Assembly (NCBI RefSeq): GCF_009730915.1
Contig: NC_052483.1
Coordinates: 2,480,001 to 2,544,000 of the forward strand
Length of the DNA: 64,000 nt
Origin: Dioscorea cayenensis subsp. rotundata
Taxonomy: Eukaryota > Streptophyta > Magnoliopsida > Dioscoreales > Dioscoreaceae
Direction of reading: 5' to 3'
The position numbers were made by a program, and so were the translations under genes. Positions 10,301 through 21,640 of the stretch are shown piece by piece (positions within the stretch are counted from its first letter, which is position 1; each line of letters opens with the position of its first letter). Under the pieces are notes generated by a model. The model was not told the DNA's origin, ran no database searches, and saw only the letters and a list, made by a program, of their open reading frames with translations.

Positions 10301-11390
10301 AAGTTCAAAACATTTATAACAGTAATCCAACTCATTCTAGACTATCCAAATAATTTGGAAGTCTAACTCATCGCACTAGCACCGCTAGGGTTTGAGTTCT
10401 CACTAGTCTTCAGCGACAAATCTGTGCCCTTGATCGAGGTTTCCACTCCTAGGAACAACAAAACTAACCAAAGAAACTAAGAAAACCAACTTCAAATAAA
10501 CCCAACTTAACTCGAGCATTCGAGGACCATGCATGCTAGCTCCAAACCTCATCTAATCCCAACCTAACTCTCAAGAGTGATAAAAGAAGTACCAACCGAT
10601 AACGTCGAAGTTTTGCATTAAAAAAAATACATCTGTACATCTACGATATTTGGGGGGAAACAAGAACAACACACATCCTAGTCACTTGGAAGATCAAACC
10701 ACCCAAAATTCACATTCAAAACTCAACAATTAGAAACCACGAAACTAGGTTTTAATCATACATATACAAGCATGGAATGAAATTGAATTATATGCTTGAA
10801 ACACAAAGGAAAATTTTCAAGGAACTTAAAAAACTTAACAAATTTCAAGTGAACCAAGAAATTAAAAGAATATTAAGAAGAAGAATAAGGAGAATACCTC
10901 ACCTATTGAGTTTGAGACAAAAACCTTCAATTCCTAGCCCTCTACTAGAAGAGAAGGAAGAAGATTGGGGGAAAAAATGAAAACATAGAGAAGATGATGG
11001 AGAACATGAAGGAAGAAGTGGAGAGGAAGAAGAAGACCATTGGTTGAAGAGGAAAAACAAATGGGTAAGAATGGCACTAACTTAAGCTTTTCAGTTATTT
11101 TAAGGATGAAGTAATGGTAAATGACTATTTTATCCATCTTAAGGAAAAAATTTTGGCAAAAAAAGAATATTTTCTGGCTCATAAAACCTCAAGTAGAATA
11201 ATGAGGGTCTTTCTAGTATTCTACTAGAATTTCTCATGAGCCAATTTAAATAGGGCTAAAAAAAAGAAAATTCAATTTTTAAGGTAAAATCAAAAGACCG
11301 AAATTATTATGAATGATACTATACAAAACTTTCCATACTAAAACCCTAAAATTTTTAACCCTAATAATCGGATCATAAATCAGGTATCAC
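10301..11390 (-). mobile_element. Probable LTR-type sequence
   Basis: Read on the minus strand it starts TGATACCTGATTTATG and runs through a pyrimidine-rich, leader-like stretch (11000-11090) to ACTGTTATA. Composition and layout resemble the long LTRs elsewhere in the window, but the far boundary and a target duplication were not found. Open frames inside are not credible genes. Confidence 0.35.
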
Positions 11391-11941
11391 GAGCACTACC
11401 TCTTTCTCCTCCTCCTCTCTCGCCATCCGCTCCTCCACCATGTAGCAATTAGTTCTTAAGTTAGTAAGTTGGACACTGTGTCCAATAGTGTCCATAGCTT
11501 ATCGATGTCGAATACAGGTGCGGTATCGGTACGTCAAGCTCAACGGTGTATCCATATTTTATAACAAATATGGAAGTGTGACAGTTAAGGTGGCTTAACG
11601 ATCTTGATAAATAAATTTTTTTTGCTATGCACCTTTGGAAAGATGAAAACACCTTTTTTTTCTTTAAAAAAAAAAAAATCTATAGCAAGACTAACATACA
11701 GTACTGATAAACTTAATATATATATATTATTCATAAACAATACTAGTCGTGGTTTCTCATTAAATTTTTTTTCATACATGCATACATACATGCACATGAC
11801 AGTCATATAAAAATATTAATTAGGACAATGCTAAATCCAACAAAAATTAAGATAATCGGGGATACTTTGAGCTAAATAAATCACGATAAGAACAATTAAT
11901 ATGTCAGAAATAATACAGAAAACAAAGACATGACATGATGA

Positions 11942-13030
11942 TCATGCATCTCTTTTATTCTCCAGATAATCCTTCCCGTTGTAGGGAGAAAATACACAAA
12001 GCGAGCAAAATCCCCATCCCCAGTCTTTCAAGTCACAAACCTCCTTCAACTCACCATTCTTCATGTTGTAAGACTTGAGTTTTTTTCCATAAATGGTTTG
12101 CTTTCTCAGAAAAATAACATCCTTGTCTGGATGAACCTCCATAATACTATAAAAAAACTCCATGACAACTCTATGCTTCAATACCCACTCTCCTTTTTCA
12201 TAATCCTCAAGCATCCATACACTTATCTCCTTTATCCCCCCTACCTGTTCCATTGCCATAGCACAATGCAATCTCCCCTGGGATTTACCAAGGACGTCAC
12301 TACCGATCATCATCCCTGACATTTTAATCCTTCTACAAACCAAACTCTCAAGATCAATACCGAGTATATAATTCTGACTGGAAACCATATGAAAAACACC
12401 ATTCAAGTAAACTTTACCACCATTTCGACGAAAGTAATAATCTGCAGGTTCAGTAGACACTCGATGATAAGTCCAAGTGAGTGTTCTCGACGAGTACTTT
12501 GCAAACTTAAGGCAGTAATTCCTGTCATTTAGTTCGAGTCGAAGCAGAGTAAAATGAAAGGAAACATGTGGATCAAATGCGAGGAACAGAGATGAGTTAC
12601 CATCTAAATTTATATTTTGAACACAAGTCCAGCTTTTAGCAACTGGGTTACAAACATAATAATTTGTTGCATGGTATTCATACCGACGAGCTAGTATGAG
12701 ACCATTGCAGCTGCCACGGGTATCAAGGTCTTTACCGACGAATCTGAGAGCGGTGTCAATGGAAGCATTGATGGAGTCTGAGACAGAAATGTATGCTTGT
12801 GGGTCGTCTGTTGGATCCATAAAAAGAGTGTAAAAACCAGCCATGGGTAATAATGGTAATGAAGCTTTGAAGAAGGGTTGTTCCATTAGAAGAAGCCAAG
12901 CTTTGGAGACGGAACGGAATCTGTAGATTGATATTAGCGGAAGATAATAAAAGATGGTGATTAGTACATCGTTTGAGCACTCACATGAATGATTTCGTTT
13001 CTTTGTTGAGTTCATTTCTGTTGAACACAC
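11942..13030 (-). CDS. F-box protein with F-box-associated domain (unit B)
   Basis: An intact single-exon gene of 362 residues and the sister of 3026-4129. The F-box is at about residues 18-60 (SNDVLITIFYYLPLISIYRF then RSVSKAW). Next come SCNGLILA, YYVCNPVAKSW and a C-terminal VFSPYNGKDYLENKRDA identical in pattern to unit A. A second Met at residue 6 (base 13015) aligns better with the sister genes and may be the true start. The role by family is substrate receptor of an SCF E3 ligase; the target is not known. The upstream spacer is shared with the other units, and the expected divergent AKAP17A-like partner is reduced to its 5' flank. Confidence 0.9.
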   Translation of the reverse strand: MCSTEMNSTKKRNHSCECSNDVLITIFYYLPLISIYRFRSVSKAWLLLMEQPFFKASLPLLPMAGFYTLFMDPTDDPQAYISVSDSINASIDTALRFVGKDLDTRGSCNGLILARRYEYHATNYYVCNPVAKSWTCVQNINLDGNSSLFLAFDPHVSFHFTLLRLELNDRNYCLKFAKYSSRTLTWTYHRVSTEPADYYFRRNGGKVYLNGVFHMVSSQNYILGIDLESLVCRRIKMSGMMIGSDVLGKSQGRLHCAMAMEQVGGIKEISVWMLEDYEKGEWVLKHRVVMEFFYSIMEVHPDKDVIFLRKQTIYGKKLKSYNMKNGELKEVCDLKDWGWGFCSLCVFSPYNGKDYLENKRDA

Positions 13031-13911
13031 TCTTTTAGTTTATTAACATTAGGTTTTCTTCAAGATGATGGTGTTTTTGCCTAGAAGAAAAATATGTTTA
13101 TAGTTGGCCTTTTTTTTTTAATTTTTTTTCTTTTAAATATCATAATTTATCTATTTTTAAAATAAATAAGTAAATATTGTATTTTAGAGATAAATAACTT
13201 AATCAAGATATATATTCGTAGTTGATATAAGAAATTACAAAATAACTATTCTTATCTTCTCATGTTCAAGAGAGTGCCTATGATTTTATCTCAAATAGGG
13301 TGAAAAAGAGTTATTCACCAGTGAAACAAGAGATATTTTTATCGAAATTTCTTTTTGTTATTGTGTTTATTTTTGTCTCTGCCCAATAATCTTTTAGGTT
13401 ATTGGCACTGAATTTTTCTGTAAATGTTTATGTTCTTATCGAGAAGAAGAGATATCATGGTAAATATGAAGAATTATATAATTATAACCGTTTTTGAGTT
13501 CAAGATTTATTTATTTATTATATAAATAAATAATATACTTTAAAGTAAAATAACTTAATCAATATATATATATGTATATATATATTCATAGTTGATATAA
13601 TATATAACAAAGTAACTAATTTTATCTTCTCACGTCTAATGATTTTATCTCGTATGAAAAAAAGTTGTTCAATTGTTAAACAAGCTATTTTATTAATTTA
13701 ACTCATTCTAATAATTCCAAACAGTTTTATCGGGGCGTTTTGCGTAAAATATATAAATTATATAGAGAAAATTACTTGTATACCATATCCAAATGGATAA
13801 TTGCTAATATATTCTCATAAATATTTTTTTTATTTATGTTCATAAAATATTAGTAGAAATTGTTTTTTAATTTTTATTTTTAAGATGTATAAAGAGAAAG
13901 ACGGATAATAA
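13031..13911. repeat. Unit B spacer with internal duplication
   Basis: Two diverged copies of the F-box upstream spacer lie in tandem, about 13040-13345 and 13395-13720. Each contains a TATCTTCTCA landmark followed by GATTTTATCTC and an AAACAAG landmark. The second is closest to the unit A spacer (TTATTGGCACTGAATTTT). A (TA)n run lies at about 13562-13585. No gene is seen. Confidence 0.5.
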
Positions 13912-14877
13912 TGTTAGTTCAAGCATACACAAACCAAACAAAAAGGAGTAACCCAGTTCGGAAGAGGTGAAAATATATGAGTACAAACACGCTCACAAAC
14001 AAAGATCACTACTCTCTCTAGATTGTCTTGTGCACCGACACTCTCTAGCTCCGGTTACACTTACAATCTACGAGCAAGGTAGCTTATATAGACGCCTCAA
14101 CGTCCAAAATATAGTACATACCTCTTTTAGAATCTCTGCGGCTACTAATTTAAAAACCTTCCGAAATTAGCTGTTGCAAAGTTGCAACATGGCCCTGACT
14201 GCTGACTTGACTGAGTTCTGGTTACGTTGCGGATGACCTCAAGACCCATCAACCTCCCGGTCATGCTTAGTACGAGTCGATGCAACCAAATCTCCCGATC
14301 CCGACTGCCGGCAACTAGCCTACCTACTCAGTTCCTCATCACGCTGTCCCCTCGCAAGGGGCGCACGTCCTTATGCGTCTTCATGAAACTTGCCAAACTT
14401 AGTCTTCAATCTTCCAAGTTTGGTCTTCAAAGATTCTCCAAACTTGATCTTCAATTCACCTAAGTTTGGTCCTCAAATCTTCCCAATAATATATCTTCAA
14501 TCAATCAATTCAATCATCAAGGATTCTTCAAATCATATCTCCTTCATTCATACCATGAATAGATATTTTTTCAAATAAGCTCTACCATATTTAGTCTTCA
14601 ATCCTATCTCTCTAAGTATGGTCTTGATATGATCTTGTCTTCAAGTTGAACAAGTTACCAAGAATAATACCACCAAGATCTGAAAGATATTTGGCCCCAT
14701 GTTGTAGACTTACTAAACATAGCTCCACCATGTTTAAGATGATTTGTCTTGCAAGCCAAGTCTCCATGCCATGTCACCATGCTTTCCATGTCATCAATTA
14801 TGCCTTGTCATCATGGTTGCCACGTCATCTTGTCTTGCTGTCAAATCATGCCAATAAATAGTGCGGTTGCACTAACA
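13912..14877 (-). mobile_element. Solo LTR with 5-bp target duplication
   Basis: Ends are TGTTAGTTCAAG and GCACTAACA, flanked by a perfect AATAA at 13907-13911 and 14878-14882. Unit A shows the empty site (GAATAATAATTTTAA). Minus orientation is suggested by a TATA-like TCTATATAAGC on that strand (near 14085-14100). It has no internal region, so it is a solo LTR, probably Copia-like from its TGTTAG...CTAACA ends (inference). Confidence 0.85.
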
Positions 14878-14882
14878 AATAA

Positions 14883-15042
14883 TTTTTAATTAACTTTCTA
14901 ATTAAAAAAACATAAATACCACTTTTATAAGAAAAAAAAACTCACCATGTCATGTAAGCCAGACAAAAATAATAATGAATTATATAAGGGTGTATGTGAA
15001 AACAAGCACCAACCCTGTGCAAGCTTTAGATGAAGTCATCTC
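14883..15042 (+). pseudogene. 5' flank of AKAP17A-like gene, unit B (exon 1 lost)
   Basis: The text ACAAGCACCAACC then TGTGCAAGCTTTAGAT matches the leader just before exon 1 of unit D (47580-47610). It then jumps to GAAGTCATCTC, a string that in unit C lies beyond the truncated exon 1 (19176-19186). Exon 1 itself is missing. An LTR begins right after, at 15043. Confidence 0.55.
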
Positions 15043-17993
15043 TGTCACTGGACTCGCTGACAAACCGACTGCGTCCAACAGGGCTGACCCCACCAGGTGC
15101 AAGGCCTCAAAACCTGATTTAAAGTAGACCAATATGACAAACCAACTATAAGGAAACATAAAAATGATACAAGAAGTACAAATACAGGTTTAAAAAAAAA
15201 ATTCAAAAAAATGACAACCCCTAAACATCACTAGTCTTAAGCACAACAACCTTAGAGTCCAATACTTGAAAAGATAGAAGAAGAGAGGCTGAGTAACTCT
15301 GTTACTTAGTAAGTGGGGTGAAAACAGGTGGAAAACTTTCAAATACTATTAAATACAAAAGAAGCTTATGCATACCTTGTAAAACCAAATACAAGTACGA
15401 ATACGTAAACATAAGTTTCAAATGCACAACTTTGAAAACACTTCTCAACATCGTCATTAACCAAAATATGAAATCCAGAAATACAAATCTTGTAAATATA
15501 GAAACTTCAAGACATGATTTCAAACAAAATATTTTCAAATTTACAAGTCATTTATTTATCCTCAGTAACCTTAGCTAGAGATATGATAGGTCATTTTAAT
15601 TACCCTTGGTGACCCGAGATAGAAATATCATATGGTAGTTTATTATATCACCAAACGGACACGGTGCAGATGACTGTTAATTATTTCACCGAACAAACAC
15701 GATGCGAAGCTGTAATTTCATTTTTCTAACAAGGTCAATGATTAACCCCCACTGACAGGGCTGAGTATAGTTCATTTGGAGACTAAAACATTTAGATACA
15801 AAATATTTGCATCGACTTTAGAATTTCTCAAGTTCACAAATACCTAGATTTACGGACAAGATCCCACTTTAGGGAAAATAACTAGATAAACAAAAATTAA
15901 ATATAGAATTGAATAAATAAATTACCAAATCATTAATAAATACCGATCACTCTCTAGAATCAAGAGTAAAACCAATATATAGCCGAATGAAATAACAGAA
16001 TAGGTAAATGCACCCTCCAACACATAATTATATGATTGATAAAAATCCACAATTTGAACTATTCCAATACATATAACCTCAAGATTCTCATTATCAAGCT
16101 TGATTACATGCATCCATCTACCTCACACCCATCAATCCTGCTTATCAACCTAAATACACATACAAGCCAAGGTAAAGATATGATCCAAGATAAACACTTA
16201 ACTTATTATATATCTTCCTCATTGAAGATTTCAATCGACGCTAGTACAATATAATTGCAATTACCTCATTCACAAAATCACCAATACGTCCCTCTATTTT
16301 CCTTCACAAATATTTCCCAATGAACACAAGTTCTACAACCCCCTTACAACCCAAGTTTGCCAACATATGCAAAATATCTACCTTAAACACCCAATATTTA
16401 AGTTTAAATCCCTTACTATTACCTCATTATCATTAACATTTTTAATGACCCAATCCTCTCCAACATGCACATCTTCATCACATTCTTCTTTAATTTATAC
16501 AACCATAATAATTCCTCTAGCCACACCTTCAGTTCATTAATGACATCATTTTCACCACCCAACTGACAATCACATGGTCATTGCTTACAATTAATTCTCA
16601 AAGTATTATATCAAACACTTGGGATGCATTATTCACACATGAGTTCCAACATAACCAATCATGACCGATTTACATATATACACCAATCCTCTAGCATTTC
16701 CTTCCACGTACCCTAATCAACCATTCTCTCCATCTAATACATGAGATCTGCATAATCATCTTGTCATAGATAACAATAAATATAACTCTCAAAGATTTTA
16801 AGTTTTAAAACACCAATTCGACAATAAATATACAGTGAACAAAGTGAACTTATGGCAAGTAAATTAATAAATACCCAGAAATACACATAACAAAAACCTT
16901 GGATGTCAAATAAATCATCAATTACATTCATGTATTTGTTCTTCCAAAACTCCTTCCAATGAATAAAATTTATAAGCAACCCAATACATTTCAAGGTTGT
17001 CAACATATATAAGGTGCTCAACCTCAAACACCCAATAACAATACTTAGCATTCACATCCATCCTAATTGCTCTAAACACACTTCCACTCCACTAACATCT
17101 TCTTTTATCATCATTTCTCACAATTAATTGATCATTGCTCACACATTGCTCTCAAAAGTATTATATCAAACACTTTGCATGTGTCAACCCAAATTTTATC
17201 TCATAGGTTCTAACATAACTCATGGATATATGACCCTGCTTTAATTTACACTCATTACTCTCTAAGCATTGTTCCTCAACCCAAATCAACATTTCACCAT
17301 ATTTAGTACATAAGATCCATATTCTTTCTTACATAATTCACAATAAATCTAACTCCCAAGGTCTTCAATTTTCATAAATCAAAACTAACATCAATCATGG
17401 TGTTTGCTATACAACACAAAATGAATCTTGGCAAGTAGAATAATAATGTACCAAAATATATAAATAAAACCTTTAATATCAAATAAAAATCATTAAATAA
17501 ATTCATGGAGATCTCCCAATTAAACTTGGTATGATACTCTAACAAGACAAAACAAGAGTTCCAACATCATCATGCAAAATCATCTCAAAAGCAAGCCAAT
17601 ACATCATACAAGAGTTAAAAGAGACCAACAAGGGTTATAGCCCACTTATATTAGAATCTTCTTTTCTTCTCCTTCTTACTCCTATTGACCTAAAGAAAAC
17701 AAGAGAGAAAACAAAGAGATGAAAGATCCAAAGTTCACTAGGGTTAAGATAAATAAATAAACTTTGAAATTTAACTAACCACAATTTTGCTTTCCTACAA
17801 TCATCAAGGTGAAAAGGATGAACAAAGAGGGAGCTAGGGTTTGCAGTTTGGAATGAAAGGGAAATGGAAAAGAAGGGCTGAAGTTTTCAAGAAATTCTAG
17901 GGATGATACAGTACCCATTACTATAGTGCAAGTAAAAACTACAGTGTTGGCTAAAATACTACAGTAACGGACATAAAAAACTGGGTTATAACA
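15043..17993 (-). mobile_element. Long LTR (Tekay/Del-like), minus orientation
   Basis: Read on the minus strand it starts TGTTATAACCCAG (17993) and ends GAGTCCAGTGACA (15043). Its last few hundred bases resemble the 76-2694 solo LTR, including the GGTTTGTCAGC and GGTTTTGAGGCCTTGCA blocks and the section around 15600-15780. No gag or pol is seen. The flanks ATCTC and GGGTA do not match, so there is no target duplication. One flank belongs to unit B and the other to the middle of the unit C F-box gene, implying recombination or deletion around it. Confidence 0.65.
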
Positions 17994-18334
17994 GGGTATA
18001 CATTACGAGCTAGTATGAGACCATTGCAGCATCCTTTGGTTTCGAGGTTTTTACCGACAAATCTGAGAGTGGTGTCAATGGATGCATTGATAGAGTCTGA
18101 GACAGAAATGTATGCTTTGGAGTTGTATGTTGGATCCTTAAAAAGGGTGTAAAAACCAGCCATGGGTAATAATGGCAATGAAGCTTTGAAGAAGGGTTGT
18201 TCCATTAGAAAGAGCCAAGATTTGGAGACGGAACGGAATCTGTAGATTGATCTTAGCGGAAGATGAGAGAAGATGTTGATCAGTACATCGTTTGAGCACT
18301 TGCATGAAAGATTTCTTTTATTTGTTACGTTCAT
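17994..18334 (-). pseudogene. Truncated F-box gene (unit C)
   Basis: The first roughly 110 residues are intact: a start MNVTNKRN, F-box SNDVLINIFSHLPLRSIYRF then RSVSKSWLFLMEQ, and on to CCNGLILAR. There the frame runs into the LTR ending at 17993 and stops at 17951 after unrelated residues. The remaining 250 residues of the F-box-associated region are missing. It is closest to the unit A and B genes. The F-box alone might still bind SKP1 if made, but the gene has no substrate domain and is best called a pseudogene. Confidence 0.8.
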
Positions 18335-18990
18335 TCCGCTTGAATAATTTTTTGGTCTGTTAACACTAAATTTTTTTTCAGAATAATGGTGTTTTTGCCT
18401 AGAGGAAGAATATCACGGAAAAAGATATATTTATAGTTGCCAGATTTATTTATTTAATTAAATAAATAAATTATGAAACAAAAAAAAAATTTATCATGGT
18501 TGATATAAAATATAACAAAATAACAACTTTTATCTTCTCACTACCAATAGAGTGCCTATGATTTGATCTCAAGCAGTATGATAAAAAGTTGTTCACCAGT
18601 GAAACAAGCTATTTTTTTTTTTTTTAATTTAACTCATTTAAATAGTTCTAAGTAGTTTTATGGGTGTGTTTTGCATATCTTATCCAAATGGATAATTACT
18701 AATATATTCTCATGAAAATTTTATTTTTATTTATCTTTGTAAAATATTAGTAGAAATTTTTTTTAGATGTATAAAGAGAAAGATGGATAATAATTTAATT
18801 TTATATAAATTTTTTAATTAACTTATAATCTGAAAAATAAATACATAAACACCACTTTTATAAGAAAAAAAAAACACACTTGAGTGTGCAAGCGAAACAA
18901 AAATAATAATAATAAATTAATAAGGGTGTGTATGAAAAACAAGCACAAACCGAAACCCTAAAACCGGTTTGTTGTTCGAGCTTGAGAACG

Positions 18991-20140
18991 ATGGGCTGGT
19001 CATCTCCTCGCCGGCGATCCCTGGATGCCCTTCGGCCAACCGAAACCCTAGACCTCCCTCATGGCCTCTCCCTCACTCCTCGCTTCAAGCTCCTCTTCAC
19101 CCTCTTCGGCACAGACCCTGCCGTGTGGCCAATTGATGAGTGGAAGCTCAAGCAAGCTCTCATCTCTTTAATTGAAGTCATCTCGTCTTAGGTTTAGAAC
19201 TAGATTATTCCCTAATCTTCTGCTATCACAATTTGACGCGTATTAACCAACCACAAATAAAAACATTAAAACATAGTTGTGATAGGGAAGTATGGCTGTA
19301 AACGAGCCAATACTTGCATTAAAAGCTCGAAGGCTCGGCTCGTCGTTAAGTTAAATGAGCGATTTTCAAGCCCGATTATTAAACTCGTAAAATAAACGAG
19401 CCGAGCCTGAACAACATCAAACTCGGCTCGTTAAAGCTCGTGAGTAGACTCATTTATATAAATCATTAAAAACTCATTTATATGGATCGTTAAAACCTCG
19501 TTTATATGCTCATTTATATGAATCGTTAAAAGCCCGTTTATATGAATCGTTAAAAACTAGTTTTTATGAATTGTTAAAGAACTTGTATAATGTATCAATT
19601 AAACTTGTTTATAAGAATCGTTAAAAGAATTGTTTATCATTTCGTTAATAGCAGATTTATAAAAATCATTAAGGGATTTATTTATAGTATCAATGTATCA
19701 TATACATTTACATGTTTATTTATAAAAATTTATGAATAAAATTATTTATAGTATTATTATCGAGCATATATATGATAATAATATTATAAAAACTATAAAC
19801 TAGTTTTATTTTCCACTAGACTTTTTGAAATGATTCCCGAGCTCGAGCCGCATTAAACAAGCCTCAATGATATTTTATTTAATATAAAAATTAAAATTAA
19901 AAAAATTATCGAGCTTAAACGAGCCCAAGCCTTTAATTTTTTTAACGGGGTAGAGTCCGAGCCTCATTAATAAAACTCGAAATAAGCTCGACTAGAGCTC
20001 GAGCTTGAACATAGCCAAGCTCGGCTCGGCTTGGCTCGTTTACAACCCTAAGGAGAAGATAAAAAAATACCCTACTTCTGAAATCAGGAAAGATGATCCG
20101 CTCCTCCCTCCCACTCCTTGACCACCGGAATAAGCTAGTT
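18991..20140 (+). pseudogene. AKAP17A-like exon 1, broken (unit C)
   Basis: From ATG at 18991 the frame reads MGWSSPRRRSLDALRPTETL and then DLPHGLSLTPRFKLLFTLFG, ending WKLKQALISL near 19170. It closely matches the first 60 residues of exon 1 at 47641. An insertion then interrupts it, and about 40 bases of exon 1 resume at 20100-20140 (CGCTCCTCCCTCCCACTCCT, compare 47823-47843). Exons 2-4 were not found downstream. Confidence 0.75.
19294..20048. mobile_element. Non-autonomous element with GGCTGTAAACGAGCC ends
   Basis: The left end GGCTGTAAACGAGCC and the complement of the right end GGTTGTAAACGAGCC form an inverted repeat. The interior is rich in GCTCG/CGAGC near both ends and has a degenerate tandem repeat of about 22-25 bases built on TTTATATGAATCGTTAAA (about 19440-19640). 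It lies inside the insertion that splits AKAP17A-like exon 1. No clean target duplication was identified. Confidence 0.6.
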
Positions 20141-20176
20141 TTCTCTCATTTGTTTTTCATTAATGAATAATAAATC

Positions 20177-20235
<59 letters not shown>
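20177..20235. repeat. (ATA)n microsatellite
   Basis: An uninterrupted run of about 20 AAT/ATA triplets, immediately followed by a short hairpin GGCTAC...GTAGCC (20240-20263). Confidence 0.9.
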
Positions 20236-20236
<1 letters not shown>

Positions 20237-20274
20237 GAAACGGCTACTTTATCCATAGTAGCCATTTCTTTTCA

Positions 20275-20905
20275 GTTTTAAACTTTCTTTAAAATATCCC
20301 CAAGAAGCAATAATTATTTGTATAATATATTTATTAATAATATATTAGTGAATGACATGATTACAAATAAATATTGTTAACTAAAAATTTTGTAAAATTT
20401 ATATTTTAACCAAAAACCTCAATTCATTGTAAAAAAAAATATCTTGAATTAGAAACTGAATTGTGTTGTATTTTTAAATGCTTAGAATTAATTGAAAGTT
20501 ATCTACAAAATTTAGAAATAAATTTAAATATATGGATATTGATAATAATGGTTAAAGATATATGTTATAGATATATCTATTTATGGAATTATTATTTAAT
20601 AAAAATTTAATATGTTATATATCTTTATGTAAAATTTTAATACACATATAATATTATTTGACATTCTAAGTATTTCTTGAGAAATAATTAGAAAACAAAT
20701 AAGCAACTTAATTATATTTGTGTATAAATAATCAGTAAATTTAAATATTTATATATTTTTCCTAATTATATTTTTTCATGAAAATACTATTATAAATATT
20801 AATAGGTTTTATATAAATATAAAATTTTACAAAAAAAAAAAATGTAAACTTCTTTTGAAAAATAATATATTAAAATCCTTTCAAGCTATATATATATATA
20901 TATAT
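20275..20905. repeat. Dispersed AT-rich repeat, copy 1 (inverted partner at 39585-40445)
   Basis: From AATATCCCCAAGAAGCAATA to CCTTTCAAGC the sequence matches the reverse complement of 39590-40440 almost throughout, apart from a MITE in the other copy. Both copies end in a (TA)n tract. It has no coding capacity. It is probably a non-autonomous transposable element inserted at TA repeats; the class is unknown. Confidence 0.75.
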
Positions 20906-20910
20906 TAGAT

Positions 20911-21640
20911 ATGTTTGGCCCAATCCTGTGTTGGTTTGTAATCCATACAAGGTTCTCTAGTTGGCTGCTTTACACTGTTGTTACATCGGGACCTATGAGT
21001 GTTGGACAGCTTGGATTTAACCCATTGGAGGCGCGTGACATCTCTGCCACTATCTGCATGGAGATTGGTGATGCTGGCACAGGAGAAGACTTTGCCTTTA
21101 TATCCTGCATCTTCTATTGGATACTGTTTTATTCGTGTCTTTTCATTAGTACTTTGACTGAGTTAAGTTTAGCTTTAGTTTTCTACCTTTATTGCTGTAA
21201 TATATTAGTAGTAGCTGGTCTTTTGTTTTTTATATATGCTATGAAAAAGGGAACTGTGAGTGTGCTTAGCTCTCCCTTTTATTTGTGTAACCTTGCTCTT
21301 CTGTAAAAGTCTTTTATAGTGTGTGAAGATTGTTGTATTCGGGGTGATCAACTTTGTTCACGGAACTTGGGATTGCGGAGACCTCCCTTGGTTCGATCTC
21401 AACATCCTGCAGAAGAAAGTTTGTAGGTTGGAGGCCGCTGCAAGTGGTTGTGGACTTTCTAGTCACACCAGATAGATCTCATGGAAGAGAATGTTGGAAT
21501 GGAATTGAAAGACATTACTGTCCCACCATCACTGGTAGAACTCTTTCTCCCTCATTTTCCCACCAATCTATGCAGTTATCCCTCAATTATTTGATGGTTC
21601 CCGTTTTGAAAACTCTGAGGATTTGAATGCAGGTTGGAAT
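20911..21640 (+). other. Possible degraded coding fragments, unrecognised
   Basis: An open frame of 131 codons (20911-21306) looks hydrophobic and chance-like. At 21340-21480 another frame reads INFVHGTWDCGDLPWFDLNI then LQKKVCRLEAAASGC before a stop. A following stretch in a shifted frame reads ELKDITVPPSLVELFL. This protein-like text across frames suggests an old pseudogene or captured fragment. I do not recognise it. Confidence 0.25.

Noticed and set aside
20911..21306. 131-codon frame as a membrane protein gene
   Set aside because: Hydrophobic text from T-rich DNA, with no recognised start context, family motif or conserved neighbour.
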